From Prolixibacteraceae bacterium (lineage in GTDB: Bacteria > Bacteroidota > Bacteroidia > Bacteroidales > Prolixibacteraceae), in the NCBI GenBank assembly GCA_014380255.1, contig JACMKG010000120.1, positions 1 through 6,175 of the forward strand: a stretch of DNA of 6,175 nt, given 5' to 3'. Below the pieces are notes generated by a model, which made no database searches, was not told where the DNA came from, and saw only the letters and a program-made list of their open reading frames with translations. This document shows, in pieces, positions 5,819-6,175 of the stretch. Made by a program: the position numbers and the translations under genes. How positions within the stretch are numbered: the first letter of the stretch is position 1; each line of letters begins with the position of its first letter.

Positions 5819-6175
5819 TAAAGGAGTGCTTTTATCAAGGCTGTAAAATTGATAACATCTTCTTCTTCGGTGTCAAAGGAGGTCATCCAGCGAACTTCAG
5901 AGCGGTGTTCATCCCATACGTAAAAGAAGTATTTCTCCTGCAACTGTGGAATAATCTGCGGAGGCACAATGGCAAAAACACCGTTGGCGTTCACTTCCTG
6001 GGTCAGTTGGATAGCCGGTATTTTCTTCACCTCCTGTTCAAGCAATTTGGCCATACGGTTTGAATGAGCAGCATTCTTCTTCCAAAGGTCGTTCTCAAAA
6101 TAAGCCAGGAATTGGGCACTTACAAAACGCATCTTGGAATAAAGCTGCATGCTTTGCTTGCGGATGTATTTCGTA
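5818..6175 (-). CDS. C-terminal part of a threonine-aldolase-like PLP enzyme (5' end outside window)
   Basis: The minus-strand frame is open from the right edge to the TAA at 5818-5820, giving 119 visible residues. It begins KYIRKQSMQLYSKMRF, which resembles the segment shortly after the PLP-binding lysine of low-specificity L-threonine aldolases (RRKQxMQLxSKMRF). It then runs through a small C-terminal domain with MAKLLEQEVKKIP and ends DEHRSEVRWMTSFDT. An internal ATG at 6148-6150 is not a real start, because homology continues upstream of it. Such enzymes split L-threonine or L-allo-threonine into glycine and acetaldehyde (fold type I PLP enzymes, cytoplasmic). The catalytic lysine lies outside the window, so activity cannot be judged. 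A related beta-eliminating lyase is the main alternative. The stop overlaps the rhomboid start by one base. Confidence 0.8.
   Translation of the reverse strand, partial: TKYIRKQSMQLYSKMRFVSAQFLAYFENDLWKKNAAHSNRMAKLLEQEVKKIPAIQLTQEVNANGVFAIVPPQIIPQLQEKYFFYVWDEHRSEVRWMTSFDTEEEDVINFTALIKALL

Overview
The window looks like chromosomal DNA of a member of the Bacteroidota. Three signs support this. The gene order nusB – DUF1573 lipoprotein – yajC – ybbR-like – coaE is typical of the phylum. NusB is the enlarged form of about 320 residues. Upstream of nusB lies TACCTTTG, a match to the phylum's TAnnTTTG -7 promoter element, and the starts generally lack clear Shine-Dalgarno sequences. The class or genus cannot be resolved from this sequence alone.

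Layout, left to right. Positions 2-205 carry the C-terminal end of an unrecognised plus-strand gene. Positions 206-586 hold no gene I can support. A strong hairpin at 587-624 closes the minus-strand operon. From 646 to 4848 there are six minus-strand genes, transcribed right to left: nusB, a DUF1573 lipoprotein, yajC, a YbbR-like membrane protein, coaE, and a TerB/J-domain co-chaperone. Several junctions overlap or nearly touch: ATGA at nusB/DUF1573, 8 nt at coaE/co-chaperone, and a 2 nt gap at ybbR/coaE. This points to co-transcription and translational coupling. An intrinsic-terminator-like hairpin sits after yajC and extends into the annotated start of ybbR, which may divide the operon into two parts.

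Positions 4849-5098 form an intergenic region with the nusB promoter and a striking pair of inverted heptamer arrays. Then come a rhomboid-family intramembrane protease and the C-terminal end of a threonine-aldolase-like PLP enzyme, both minus strand and joined by a TAATG stop/start overlap.

The genes are mostly housekeeping: transcription antitermination, the Sec accessory subunit, the last step of CoA synthesis, protein folding, and membrane proteolysis. I see no defence system, mobile element with a transposase, CRISPR array, RNA gene or biosynthetic cluster, and no clear case for a new multi-gene system. The most unusual content is repetitive. Two different 7-bp tandem repeats, each built round a 6-bp palindrome, occur about 1.1 kb apart. 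One is translated in frame into the signal-peptide region of the DUF1573 lipoprotein; the other forms a large stem-loop behind the rhomboid gene.
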